This document shows, one piece after another, positions 1 through 8,568 of a stretch of DNA of 64,000 bases (positions are counted from its first letter, which is position 1; each line of letters starts with the position of its first letter). A program made the translations under genes and the position numbers. The DNA is from Ramlibacter tataouinensis. GTDB taxonomy: Bacteria > Pseudomonadota > Gammaproteobacteria > Burkholderiales > Burkholderiaceae_C. The notes beneath the pieces are model-generated. The model saw only the letters and a list, made by a program, of their open reading frames with translations, was not told where the DNA came from and ran no database searches. The DNA lies in contig NZ_CP010951.1 in NCBI RefSeq assembly GCF_001580455.1, positions 3,559,001-3,623,000 on the forward strand, read 5' to 3'.

Positions 1-390
1 AAGCCGGAAGACGTGTTCACGGCCAAGTTCATCAACCCCTCGGTGGTTCGCTGGGAACTGCACCGGGTGTGGGTGGTCGATGCGAAGCTGAAGGAAGGCC
101 AGCGCCACGTCTATTCGCGCCGCACCTTCTACATCGACGAGGACAGCTGGCACGTGGTCGCCAGCGACCAGTACGACGGCCGCGGCCAACTGTGGCGCGC
201 GGGCTTCAACTACCTGGCGCCCCTGTATGACGCGGGAACCATCAATGCCACGGCCAGTCACTACGACCTGATTGCCGGCACCTACTACGCCAACATCTGG
301 CCGGGCGCCGGCGGCGTGAAGGTGATGGAGCAGCTCACGCCGGATACGTCGTGGACGGCCGACGCATTGGCGGGGCAAGGCGTCCGCTGA
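1..390 (+). CDS. DUF1329 family protein, C-terminal part
   Basis: The gene is cut by the window edge; 129 codons are visible in the frame starting at base 1. The sequence has the tryptophan- and tyrosine-rich end typical of DUF1329 outer-membrane/periplasmic proteins, including VYSRRTFYIDEDSWHVV and the following DQYDGRGQLWR. DUF1329 has no defined reaction; its genes usually sit beside DUF1302, YCF48-like and MMPL transporter genes near hydrophobic-compound catabolism, and here the YCF48-like and MMPL genes follow directly on the same strand. A DUF1302 gene would be expected just upstream, outside the window. The function (envelope handling of a lipophilic substrate) is inferred from context only. 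Confidence 0.8.
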   Translation, partial: KPEDVFTAKFINPSVVRWELHRVWVVDAKLKEGQRHVYSRRTFYIDEDSWHVVASDQYDGRGQLWRAGFNYLAPLYDAGTINATASHYDLIAGTYYANIWPGAGGVKVMEQLTPDTSWTADALAGQGVR

Positions 391-487
391 TACCAGGCAG
401 CAACCGCTGACAGCGCCGCGGCCAGAGCGCAACACGCTTGGGCCGCGGCGCTTGCATTTCCAGATCGACGTTCGCGAAAGCAAGCAC

Positions 488-1489
488 GTGCGCAACAAAC
501 TGACCTTGGTCCAGATCGCCCTCTGGACCGCGACGCTCGCGGGTTCGGCCCTTGCCGAGCCCGTGTTCCAATCTCCCCTGGCACTGCCGGCCACCAAGAG
601 CGAGCTGGCCATCCGGGCACCGCTGAATGCCGTTGCCATGGCCGGCCCGCGCCTGGTGGTGGCTGGCCAGCGCGGGCACATCCTGCACTCCGATGACGGC
701 AAGACCTGGGCGCAGGCCGAGGTGCCCCTGAGCGCGGACCTGACGGCCTTGTCCTTCCCCACACCGAAGCTCGGGTGGGCCGTGGGCCACGAAGGCAGTG
801 TGCTGCACACCGGCGACGGCGGCGCCAGCTGGCAAAGGCAGCTCGACGGCAAACGCATCGCCGATCTGTTGGCCAAGCACACCGGCCAGCCGGCCAACCC
901 CGACCAGCCCCTGCTGGACGTGTGGTTCGAGAACGAGAAGCAAGGCTTTGCCATCGGCGCCTTCAACCTGATCCTGCGCACCGAAGACGGGGGCAAGAAC
1001 TGGACGCCGTGGCTGGACCGCGTCGACAACCCCAAGGCGATGCACCTGTACGCCATCCGGCCGGCCGGTGGCACGCTGTTCATGGTCGGCGAGCAGGGCC
1101 TGGTGCTCAAGCTCGATCGCGAACGCCAGAGGTTTGTCCGCGTGGCGCTGCCTTACCAGGGCACGCTGTTCGGCGTGACCGGCAACGCCAACATGGCTGT
1201 CGTGTTCGGCCTGCGCGGCAACGCCTGGCGCACCACAGACGGCGGCGCCAGCTGGAGCAAGGTCGAGACCGGCGTAGCGGCGGGCATCAGCGGTGGCGTC
1301 GCGCGCGCCGACGGCTCGGTGGTGCTGGTCAGCCAGGCCGGCCAGGTGCTGCTCAGTCCGGACGACGGTGCCACCTTCCGCCGCATCCCCCTGCTCAACC
1401 CCGCGCCCGTATTCGCTCTGGCCGATGCCGGCAAGGGCCATGTGGCCATGGCCGGCCTCGGCGGCGTGCGCCTCGAAGAACTGAAGTGA
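488..1489 (+). CDS. YCF48-like beta-propeller protein, secreted
   Basis: A 333-residue protein with an N-terminal signal peptide (hydrophobic run LVQIALWTATLAGSALA, then a likely cut before EPVF) and repeated BNR/YCF48-type blades: DDGKTW, GDGGASW, EDGGKNW and TDGGASW recur at regular spacing. These mark a photosystem-II-assembly-factor-like beta-propeller that would sit in the periplasm. I chose the GTG at 488 because it places the signal peptide at the N-terminus; a TTG at 452 would add 12 residues. It lies between the DUF1329 gene and the MMPL permease, probably in one operon, and may be a periplasmic partner of the permease. No enzymatic role is apparent. The end of the gene carries a small tandem GAAGT repeat running into the next start. 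Confidence 0.82.
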   Translation: MRNKLTLVQIALWTATLAGSALAEPVFQSPLALPATKSELAIRAPLNAVAMAGPRLVVAGQRGHILHSDDGKTWAQAEVPLSADLTALSFPTPKLGWAVGHEGSVLHTGDGGASWQRQLDGKRIADLLAKHTGQPANPDQPLLDVWFENEKQGFAIGAFNLILRTEDGGKNWTPWLDRVDNPKAMHLYAIRPAGGTLFMVGEQGLVLKLDRERQRFVRVALPYQGTLFGVTGNANMAVVFGLRGNAWRTTDGGASWSKVETGVAAGISGGVARADGSVVLVSQAGQVLLSPDDGATFRRIPLLNPAPVFALADAGKGHVAMAGLGGVRLEELK

Positions 1490-1500
1490 AGTGAAGTGAC

Positions 1501-3924
1501 ATGGTGACGACGACCCACATCATCGACGACATGCCCGTGGTCCGCGAGTTGAAGGACTTCGATCGCGCCTCGGGCAACTGGCTGGAGCGGCTGGTGTTCA
1601 ACCACCGCCTGTTCGTGGTCCTGGCCTGCGTGCTGGCCACGCTCGTGCTCGGCTGGCAGGCCACGCGCCTGACGCTGAACGCCGCGTTCGAGAAGACCAT
1701 CCCGCAGCACCAGCCCTACATCAAGAACTTCCTCGACAACCGCAACGAGCTCAAGGGCCTGGGCAACTCGGTGCGGGTGGTGGTGGAGAACAAGGCCGGC
1801 GACATCTTCGAGCCGGCCTACCTGAAGGCCCTGCGGCAGATCAACGACGAGCTGTTCCTGACGCCCGGCGTGGACCGCGCCAACGTCAAGTCGCTGTGGA
1901 TGCCGGTGGTGCGCTGGAACGAAGTGACCGAAGAAGGTTTCACCGGCGGCCCCGTCATGCCGGACAACTACTCCGGCTCGCCGCGGCAGATCGACCAGCT
2001 GCGACAGAACATCGCGCGCGCCCAGATCCTGGGCAGCCTGGTGGGCAACGACTACAAGTCCAGCATGATCATCGTGCCGCTGCTGGACAAGGATGCCAGC
2101 GGCAAGCCCCTGGACTACTGGGAACTCTCCAAGCGGCTGGAAGAGATTCGCGCCAAGCACGCCAAGGCCGGCGGCGCCGACGTCAACATCCGCATCGTCG
2201 GCTTTGCCAAGGTGGTGGGCGACCTGCTCGATGGGCTGGCGCAGATGGTGCTGTACTTCGCGGTGGCCGCCCTGATTGCCGCGGCCATCCTGTACGCCTG
2301 GACGCGTTGCGTGCGCTCGACGGCCCTGGTGCTGGCCTGCTCGCTGGTGGCGGTGCTGTGGCAGCTCGGGCTGGTCACGCTCTTGGGCTACCAGCTCGAC
2401 CCGTACTCGATACTGGTCCCGTTCCTGGTGTTCGCCATCGGCGTGTCGCACGGCGCGCAGAAGATGAACGGCATCATGCAGGACGTGGGGCGCGGCACCC
2501 ACCGGCTGGCGGCGGCGCGCTACACCTTCCGCCGCCTGTTCCTCGCGGGCCTGACGGCGCTGGCCGCCGATGCGGTGGGCTTTGCCGTCTTGATGCTGAT
2601 CGACATCCCGGTGATCCAGGACCTGGCCATCACCGCCAGCCTCGGCGTGGCGCTGCTGGTGTTCACCAACCTGGTGCTGCTGCCCGTGATGCTCTCCTAC
2701 ACAGGGGTCAGCCCCACCGCGGCGGCACGCAGTCTGCGCGCCGAACAGCAACAGGCCGGCGGCACATGGACACTGCTGGAGCGCTTCACCGAGCGGCGCT
2801 GGGCGTTGGGAGCACTGGCCGTCTCTGCCATAGTGGCCGCAGCCGGCTTTGCGGTCAGCACCAAACTGAAGATCGGTGACCTCGACCCCGGCGCGTCCGA
2901 GCTGCGGCCCACCTCGCGCTACAACCGCGACAACGCCTACATCACCGGCAACTACTCGCTCTCGAGTGACCAGTTCGCGGTGATCGTCAAGACCAAGGCC
3001 GAGGGCTGCCTGGAGTACCCGACGCTGGTCGAAGCCGACCGCCTGGGCTGGGCGCTGCAGCAGGTGCCGGGCGTGCAGACCACCGTCTCGCTGGCCGATG
3101 CGGTGCGCAAGATCACCGCCGGCTCCTACGAGGGCAGCCCCAAGTGGCTGACCATCTCGCCCAACCAGGACGTGCTGAACTACGGCGCGCGCACGGCCGT
3201 CACCAGCAACCCCGACCTGTTCAACCGGGAGTGTTCGGTGATGCCGGTGATCGCCTACCTGGCCGACCACAAGGCCGAGACGCTGGAGCGCGTGGTCAAG
3301 GCCGCCGACGAATTCGCCGGCGCGCACAGCACGCCGGAGCGCCAGTTCCTGCTGGCCGCCGGCAGCGCCGGCATCGAGGCGGCCACCAACATCGTGGTCA
3401 AGCAGGCCAACGTCACCATGCTGCTGTACGTGTACGCGGCGGTGATCGTGCTGTGCCTCATCACCTTCCGCAGCTGGCGCGCGGTGATCGTGGCGGTGGT
3501 GCCGCTGGCCATCACCTCGATCCTATGCGAGGCGCTGATGGTGGCGCTGGGCATGGGGGTGAAGGTGGCGACGCTGCCGGTGATCGCGCTGGGCGTGGGC
3601 ATCGGCGTGGACTACGCCTTGTACCTGCTGAGCATCCAGCTGGCGCAGCAGCGCGCCGGGGCATCGCTGGCCAGCGCCTACCGCCACGCGCTGCGCTTCA
3701 CCGGCAAGGTGGTGGCGCTGGTGGGCGTGACGCTGGCTGCCGGTGTGATCACCTGGGCCGCCTCGCCGATCAAGTTCCAGGCCGACATGGGGATCCTGCT
3801 GACCTTCATGTTCGTCTGGAACATGCTCGGCGCGCTGGTGCTGATTCCGGCGCTGTCGCACTTCCTGTTGCCCAGGGTGGCCGTCGCGCATCGCGAACGC
3901 CAGCGTGAAGTGGCCATGGCCTGA
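1501..3924 (+). CDS. MMPL/RND family transporter
   Basis: An 807-residue inner-membrane protein with the RND/MMPL layout: an N-terminal transmembrane helix (about residues 35-55), a large periplasmic loop, a bundle of helices (about 250-400), a second loop and a second bundle (about 640-790). The two bundles carry related sterol-sensing/MMPL signatures, FAIGVSHGAQKMNG and GVGIGVDYALYLLS, the repeat expected from internal duplication. The family exports lipids and other hydrophobic molecules using the proton gradient. The ATG is 11 bp after the YCF48-like stop, so the genes are probably co-transcribed. Its position at the head of an acyl-CoA degradation island suggests movement of the lipophilic substrate or an intermediate; direction and substrate are inferred. 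Confidence 0.88.
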   Translation: MVTTTHIIDDMPVVRELKDFDRASGNWLERLVFNHRLFVVLACVLATLVLGWQATRLTLNAAFEKTIPQHQPYIKNFLDNRNELKGLGNSVRVVVENKAGDIFEPAYLKALRQINDELFLTPGVDRANVKSLWMPVVRWNEVTEEGFTGGPVMPDNYSGSPRQIDQLRQNIARAQILGSLVGNDYKSSMIIVPLLDKDASGKPLDYWELSKRLEEIRAKHAKAGGADVNIRIVGFAKVVGDLLDGLAQMVLYFAVAALIAAAILYAWTRCVRSTALVLACSLVAVLWQLGLVTLLGYQLDPYSILVPFLVFAIGVSHGAQKMNGIMQDVGRGTHRLAAARYTFRRLFLAGLTALAADAVGFAVLMLIDIPVIQDLAITASLGVALLVFTNLVLLPVMLSYTGVSPTAAARSLRAEQQQAGGTWTLLERFTERRWALGALAVSAIVAAAGFAVSTKLKIGDLDPGASELRPTSRYNRDNAYITGNYSLSSDQFAVIVKTKAEGCLEYPTLVEADRLGWALQQVPGVQTTVSLADAVRKITAGSYEGSPKWLTISPNQDVLNYGARTAVTSNPDLFNRECSVMPVIAYLADHKAETLERVVKAADEFAGAHSTPERQFLLAAGSAGIEAATNIVVKQANVTMLLYVYAAVIVLCLITFRSWRAVIVAVVPLAITSILCEALMVALGMGVKVATLPVIALGVGIGVDYALYLLSIQLAQQRAGASLASAYRHALRFTGKVVALVGVTLAAGVITWAASPIKFQADMGILLTFMFVWNMLGALVLIPALSHFLLPRVAVAHRERQREVAMA

Positions 3925-3932
3925 AGGAACGA

Positions 3933-5228
3933 ATGATGAGACTCGTGAAATTGCTGGCGGCATCGCTGGCCGCCGCCGCCTGCGTCCAAATCCCAGCGCA
4001 GGCCCAGACTCCCGTGTCGGACCAGGAGGTGTCGGACGCCTATGTCTACCTTCTCGGGCGCCTGCTGGTGCTGCGTCAGCAAAAGCAGGACTTCGAGCGG
4101 GAGAGCCGCCAATGGAACAAGCTGTACCACCGCGAGCCGGGCGGTGTCCTCTGGGTCAATCCCAGCCTGGACGTGGTGTACAGCGAAGCCTGGGTGGCGG
4201 TGGACGAGAGGACTTGCGTCGGCCTCGAAATCCCGCCGATCACCGGGCGCTACTACACCTGGCACATGCTGAACGGCTGGGGCGAGACGGCGCTCAACAT
4301 CAATGAGCGTACCTTCCCCCAGCATCCTTCTGGTCAGTACGCGCTGTGCCTGAAGGGTGCGCAGGCCAAGGTTCCGGCCGGTGCCTTGCGCATCGACCTG
4401 CCCAGCAAGACCGCTTTCGTGCTGGCAAGGGTGGAGCTCGGCAAGGACCCGAAGGAGGCGACGCGCCTGCAGCACCTGATGAAGCTGACGCCGCTGGGTG
4501 AGCCCAAGATCGATCCGCCGCCGGCGCTGCAGTTCTCCGGCGGGCCTTTCCTGGGTGCCGAAGCTTTCGACAACGCATCGGCGGTGCTGGCGAGCGAAGC
4601 GGACATCAATCCGGGCATGGAGCCGCTGCAGGCGCTGGTGCCGCGCGTGGAGGCGCTGGTGCGCTCCGGTGCCGAAGGCCGTGCACGCGTCGAGAAGGTG
4701 ATCCGGGATCAGGCCGTGCCTGCTTTCCAGAAGCAGCGCGTGGCCCTGGGGACCATGCGCGACGGCTGGTTCGGTCCCACCGTCGGCAACTACGGCAGCA
4801 ACTACCGGCTGCGCACGGCGACCAATGTGAGCGGCATCTGGGCCAACAATGCCGGTGAGTACTCCGCCTTCGTGGCCCGCGGGCTGGATGGCGATGCGGT
4901 CTACACGCAGACCTACGCGAAGGACAGGCTTCCGGGGGACCGGGTGCGCTATTTCTGGTCCGTCACGGCGGTCGATGCGCAGCAGTACCTGGTCATTCCC
5001 AACCCCTTGGGGCGCTACCTGCTCAACCAGCAGTCGCCGCTGAAGTACAACGACGACGGCTCGCTGACGCTGGTATTTGCCTCGCGCAAGCCCGACGGCT
5101 ATCCCGAGTCGAACTGGTTGCCGACGCCTGCCGGCGCCAGGTTCAATCTCACCTACCGCATGTACGGGCCAATCCAGGAGGTGCAGGAAGGGCGCTATTT
5201 CCCACCGCCGGTGCTGAAAGTGCAATGA
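3933..5228 (+). CDS. DUF1254/DUF1214 domain protein
   Basis: A 431-residue exported protein. The N-terminus is a clear signal peptide (MMRLVKLLAASLAAAACV, cut near AQAQ). The body matches the two-part DUF1254 (N-terminal, including ITGRYYTWHMLNGWGETA) and DUF1214 (C-terminal, including RYFWSVTAVDAQQYLV and the final LTYRMYGP) architecture. The family is common in soil and marine bacteria and has no established reaction. The start is 8 bp after the MMPL stop, so it closes the envelope sub-operon. A second, shorter DUF1254-like protein occurs at 13857, between the ligase and the second enoyl-CoA hydratase gene, so the family is linked twice to this pathway. Confidence 0.85.
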   Translation: MMRLVKLLAASLAAAACVQIPAQAQTPVSDQEVSDAYVYLLGRLLVLRQQKQDFERESRQWNKLYHREPGGVLWVNPSLDVVYSEAWVAVDERTCVGLEIPPITGRYYTWHMLNGWGETALNINERTFPQHPSGQYALCLKGAQAKVPAGALRIDLPSKTAFVLARVELGKDPKEATRLQHLMKLTPLGEPKIDPPPALQFSGGPFLGAEAFDNASAVLASEADINPGMEPLQALVPRVEALVRSGAEGRARVEKVIRDQAVPAFQKQRVALGTMRDGWFGPTVGNYGSNYRLRTATNVSGIWANNAGEYSAFVARGLDGDAVYTQTYAKDRLPGDRVRYFWSVTAVDAQQYLVIPNPLGRYLLNQQSPLKYNDDGSLTLVFASRKPDGYPESNWLPTPAGARFNLTYRMYGPIQEVQEGRYFPPPVLKVQ

Positions 5229-5280
5229 ACCGTTTCATCCGGCTGGGGATGACGAACGTCCTGCTTACCCGTGCCGCGCT

Positions 5281-5300
5281 CCCCCTCCAAAAACGGGGGG
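5281..5300. repeat. Short dispersed palindromic element, copy 1
   Basis: A run of five C, a seven- to eight-base A-rich centre and a run of six G form a hairpin. The same 20-mer with one change occurs at 14997-15016. Both lie between genes just after a DUF1254-family gene and before a beta-oxidation gene. The rest of the 165-base gap (5229-5393) holds nothing else recognisable except a ribosome binding site before 5394. Confidence 0.6.
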
Positions 5301-5393
5301 ATTGCGTTGGGTGCGCTGCGTAACCTGACAGGGTTGAGTCAAGCCGGACCGCACAGGCGAAGCCCGGCAGATTGACCAGAGGAAAGAGACAAC

Positions 5394-6548
5394 ATGATCG
5401 TTCAGCAACCCACCGAAGACCAGCGCCTCGCGGTCGAAAGCTTCCGCAAGTTCCTGCAATCGGAGATCCGCCCGATCGCCAGGGAGTACCGCGACCGCCA
5501 CATTCCCAAGGAAAAGATGCGCGAGATCCTGCAGGCGACCGCCGAATTCGGCCTGCCGGGCGCGACCGTTGCCGTGGAGCACGGCGGCATGGGCCTGTCG
5601 ATGGTCACCGAGGCGATGCTGTTCGAGGAACTGTGCGCCGTGTCCGTGGACATCGGCCTGTGCGTGATGATCAACAAGGGCATGGCACTGACGCTGTCGG
5701 AACTGCCCGAGTCGCAGTGGCACCTGCGCGACCGCTATCTGCCCGACATGGTCGCCGGCCGGGCTTTCGCGGGCTTCTGCATCAGCGAACCCGACGTCGG
5801 ATCGAATGTCGCCGACATCAAGGTCGCCGCGCGCCGGGACGGCGACCATTTCATCATCAACGGCGAGAAGACCTGGATTTCCAACGGGCACTACGCCGAT
5901 TTCGTGTTCGTCACGGCCAAGACCGGCCCCAAGGAACTGTCACACATCCTGGTCGACCGGAAGGAGCACGGTTTCGAGTCGCGCAATATCGACAAGATCG
6001 CGCTCAACGGCCAGTCCACCGCGCAGGTGTTCTTCAGCGACACGCGCGTGCCCGTCACCAACATCATCTGGGAGGAGGGCAATGCGCTCAAGAACACCAT
6101 GAAGGTGTTCGAGAAGGCGCGCGCCAACGTGGGCATGCTGTCGGTTGGCCTGATGCGCGCCGCGCTGGAAGCATCGGTCGCCTACTCCCGGGAGCGCAAG
6201 CAGTTCGGCAAGCCGATCGCCGCGCACCAGCTGGTCGCGGCCAAGATCGCCGAGATGGGTACTGCGCTCGATGCCGCCCGGTTGCTATGCTATCGCGCGT
6301 TCTCGATGATGGATGCCGGCATCCGCTGCGATATCCAGTCGTCCATGGCCAAGCTGTTCGCGACCGAGGCCGCGGTCAAGGTCTGCCGCGACGCGGTCCA
6401 GCTGCACGGCGGCAACGGGCTGACCAAGGAGTTCGATGTCGAGCGGCTGGCGCGCGAAGCTATCGTGATTCCGATTCCTGACGGCACCTCGGAGATCCAG
6501 AAGCTGGTGATCTCGCGCGGCCTGACCGGCATTGCCGCCTTCGTGTGA
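5394..6548 (+). CDS. Acyl-CoA dehydrogenase
   Basis: A 384-residue flavoprotein of normal family length that oxidises an acyl-CoA at C2-C3 in the cytoplasm, passing electrons to ETF. Visible hallmarks are the FAD/substrate motif FCISEPDVGSNVAD near residue 125, GEKTWISNG, the RKQFGKPI segment near 270 and QLHGGNGLTKEF near 335. The start follows a good GA-rich ribosome binding site. The usual C-terminal YEGT segment, which carries the catalytic glutamate of many family members, reads IPDGTSEIQK here, with aspartate in place of glutamate. The substrate may therefore be unusual or turnover slow. First enzyme gene of the + strand catabolic run; the crotonase gene starts 4 bp after its stop. Confidence 0.9.
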   Translation: MIVQQPTEDQRLAVESFRKFLQSEIRPIAREYRDRHIPKEKMREILQATAEFGLPGATVAVEHGGMGLSMVTEAMLFEELCAVSVDIGLCVMINKGMALTLSELPESQWHLRDRYLPDMVAGRAFAGFCISEPDVGSNVADIKVAARRDGDHFIINGEKTWISNGHYADFVFVTAKTGPKELSHILVDRKEHGFESRNIDKIALNGQSTAQVFFSDTRVPVTNIIWEEGNALKNTMKVFEKARANVGMLSVGLMRAALEASVAYSRERKQFGKPIAAHQLVAAKIAEMGTALDAARLLCYRAFSMMDAGIRCDIQSSMAKLFATEAAVKVCRDAVQLHGGNGLTKEFDVERLAREAIVIPIPDGTSEIQKLVISRGLTGIAAFV

Positions 6549-6552
6549 GCCC

Positions 6553-7347
6553 GTGGCTGAGGACGCCCTCCTGTACCAGAAGGCCGGCAAGACAGCGCTC
6601 ATCACGCTGAACCGGCCCCGGCACAAGAACGCATTGGATGCGGCCTTGGGGCGGGAGCTGCTTGCGGCCCTGCAGGCTGCGCGCGACGATGCCGAAGTGC
6701 GGTCGCTGGTGCTGACGGGCGCCGGCGGTGACTTCTGCAGCGGAGCCGACCTGAAAGACGATCAGGCGCCGGGCGAGAAGGCATTCGCCGGGCGCAACGT
6801 GGTGCTGGGCTTCCACCGCTGGTTCTCCGAGCTCATGGATTTCGAGAAGCCGGTGATCGCCGCGGTCGACGGTTTCGCGGCCGGCGCCGGGATGTCCGTC
6901 GCCCTGGCCGCCGATTTCGTGATCGCCACGCCACGGGCGCGGCTGGTGGCCAGCTTCGCCCGGATCGGCCTGATCCCGGACCTGTCGCTGCTCTACCTGC
7001 TGCCGCGCCTGGTCGGGCTGGCGCGGGCCAAGGAGATCGTGTTCTCGGCTCGCCAGATCGACGCCGATGAGGCGCTGGCCATGGGCCTGGTGCAGGCAGT
7101 GGTCCCCGCCGAGCGCCTGCGGGAGACGGCGCTCGAATACGCCGCGCGCTTCGACCAGGCGCCCACGCAGGCGCTGGGGCTGGCCAAGAGCATCCTCAAC
7201 CGGGCATTCGAAACCGACCGGCATGCACTGACCCAGCTGGAGGCCGCCGTGCAATCGATGTGCGGCGCCAGCGACTATCACGCGGAGGCGGTTCGACGCT
7301 TCCGTTCCCGCGAAGCGCCCCTGTTCACCGGGGCGGCTCGCGCGTAG
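6553..7347 (+). CDS. Enoyl-CoA hydratase/isomerase family protein
   Basis: A 264-residue crotonase-fold enzyme. The oxyanion-hole segments are intact: FCSGADLKDD and the GFAAGAGMSVALAADF stretch. Of the two glutamates used by classical hydratases, the first position is not conserved, while GLIPD supplies an aspartate and LARAKEIVF a glutamate, a pattern nearer to PaaG-like isomerase/hydratases. I start it at GTG 6553, four bases after the preceding stop; translation further upstream would overlap the dehydrogenase. It probably acts on the product of that dehydrogenase by hydration or double-bond isomerisation of an enoyl-CoA. The exact reaction cannot be read from sequence. Confidence 0.87.
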   Translation: MAEDALLYQKAGKTALITLNRPRHKNALDAALGRELLAALQAARDDAEVRSLVLTGAGGDFCSGADLKDDQAPGEKAFAGRNVVLGFHRWFSELMDFEKPVIAAVDGFAAGAGMSVALAADFVIATPRARLVASFARIGLIPDLSLLYLLPRLVGLARAKEIVFSARQIDADEALAMGLVQAVVPAERLRETALEYAARFDQAPTQALGLAKSILNRAFETDRHALTQLEAAVQSMCGASDYHAEAVRRFRSREAPLFTGAARA

Positions 7348-7373
7348 TGTTCTGAAGAATCAAGGAGAGATTG

Positions 7374-8555
7374 ATGACAAGCAAAGTGGTTGTGGCCGGC
7401 GTCGGCATGATCCCGTTCAAGAAGCCGGGCCAGAGCGAAACCTATCCGGTGATGGGCGCGCAGGCCGCGCGCCTGGCGCTGGCCGATGCCCGCGTGGGCT
7501 ACGAGTCGATCCAGCAGGCTTACGCATCGTTCATCTACGGCGATTCGTGCAGCGGCCAACGCGCGCTGTACGACGTGGGCGTGACGGGGATTCCGATCTT
7601 CAACGTCAACAACAACTGCTCGAGCGGCTCCAGCGCGATCTACCTGGCGCGCCGGGCGATCGCGAGCGGCGAGGCCGATATCGTGCTGGCCCTGGGCTTC
7701 GAGCAGATGAATCCGGGCGCGCTCGGGACCAACTTCCCGGACCGGCCGGACGCGACGGGACGCTTCATGGAGGAATGCGACCGATTGCTCGGCCTGTCGG
7801 ACATTCCGCCCGCACTGCGCATCTTCGGCGGCGGCGGCCTGGAGCACATGCGGCGCTTCGGCACGCCGATGGAAACCTTCGCCAAGATCCGCGCCAAGGC
7901 CAGCCGGCATGCCGCCAACAACCCGATGTCGGTGTTCCGCAAGGTGGTGACCACCGAGGAGGTGATGGCCGACCCGGTGATGTGGCCGGGCGTCATGACG
8001 CGGTTGATGGCCTGTCCGCCCACCTGCGGCGCGGCGGCCGTTGTGCTGTGCAGCGAGGACTATGCGAAGAAGCACGGACTGGACACGCGGGTGTGGATTG
8101 CGGCGCAGGCGATCACGACCGACGGCCCTGAGACCTTCGGGTCGGGCGACATGCGCCACCTGGCCGGCTTCGGCATGTCACGCGCCGCGGCGAACAAGGT
8201 CTATGAAGCCGCCGGGATCGGCGCCGAGGACGTGGACGTGGTGGAACTGCACGACTGCTTCGCGCACAACGAGCTGCTCACCTACGAAGCGCTGAGCCTG
8301 TGCCCGGAAGGCGGCGCGCAGAAGTTCGTCGATGACGGCGACAACACCTATGGCGGCCGCTATGTGGTCAATCCCTCGGGCGGATTGCTGTCCAAGGGCC
8401 ACCCGATCGGCGCCACCGGCCTGGCGCAATGCACCGAGCTGGTCCAGCAGCTGCGCGGCCAGGCCGACAAGCGCCAGGTCGAAGGCGCGCGGGTTGCCGT
8501 GCAGCACAACGTGGGCATTGGCGGCGCGGCCGTCGTGACCATGTACCGCAACTGA
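7374..8555 (+). CDS. SCP-x type thiolase (lipid-transfer protein family)
   Basis: A 393-residue thiolase-fold protein of the sterol-carrier-protein-X subfamily, which cleaves 3-oxoacyl-CoA, often with branched or sterol-derived chains. The nucleophile cysteine is in NNNCSSGSSA near residue 84, the HDCF motif is in VELHDCFAHNELLTYEAL, and the C-terminal GGLLSKGHPIGATGLAQ carries the second histidine. Unlike animal SCP-X there is no SCP2 domain. An AAGGAGAGA ribosome binding site precedes ATG 7374. It lies between the crotonase gene and the paired dehydrogenase genes. Some relatives act as retro-aldolases needing a DUF35 partner; none is visible here, so thiolysis is the simpler reading. Confidence 0.88.
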   Translation: MTSKVVVAGVGMIPFKKPGQSETYPVMGAQAARLALADARVGYESIQQAYASFIYGDSCSGQRALYDVGVTGIPIFNVNNNCSSGSSAIYLARRAIASGEADIVLALGFEQMNPGALGTNFPDRPDATGRFMEECDRLLGLSDIPPALRIFGGGGLEHMRRFGTPMETFAKIRAKASRHAANNPMSVFRKVVTTEEVMADPVMWPGVMTRLMACPPTCGAAAVVLCSEDYAKKHGLDTRVWIAAQAITTDGPETFGSGDMRHLAGFGMSRAAANKVYEAAGIGAEDVDVVELHDCFAHNELLTYEALSLCPEGGAQKFVDDGDNTYGGRYVVNPSGGLLSKGHPIGATGLAQCTELVQQLRGQADKRQVEGARVAVQHNVGIGGAAVVTMYRN

Positions 8556-8568
8556 TCCAGGGACCGCG

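Noticed and set aside
1153..3327. Long antisense open frame opposite the YCF48 and MMPL genes
   Set aside because: High-GC sequence leaves long stop-free antisense frames. The translation is Gln/His/Arg/Gly-rich without domains, and the + strand frames have clear families. Similar antisense frames at 8368-10122, 44394-47564 and 55080-58031 were rejected for the same reason.
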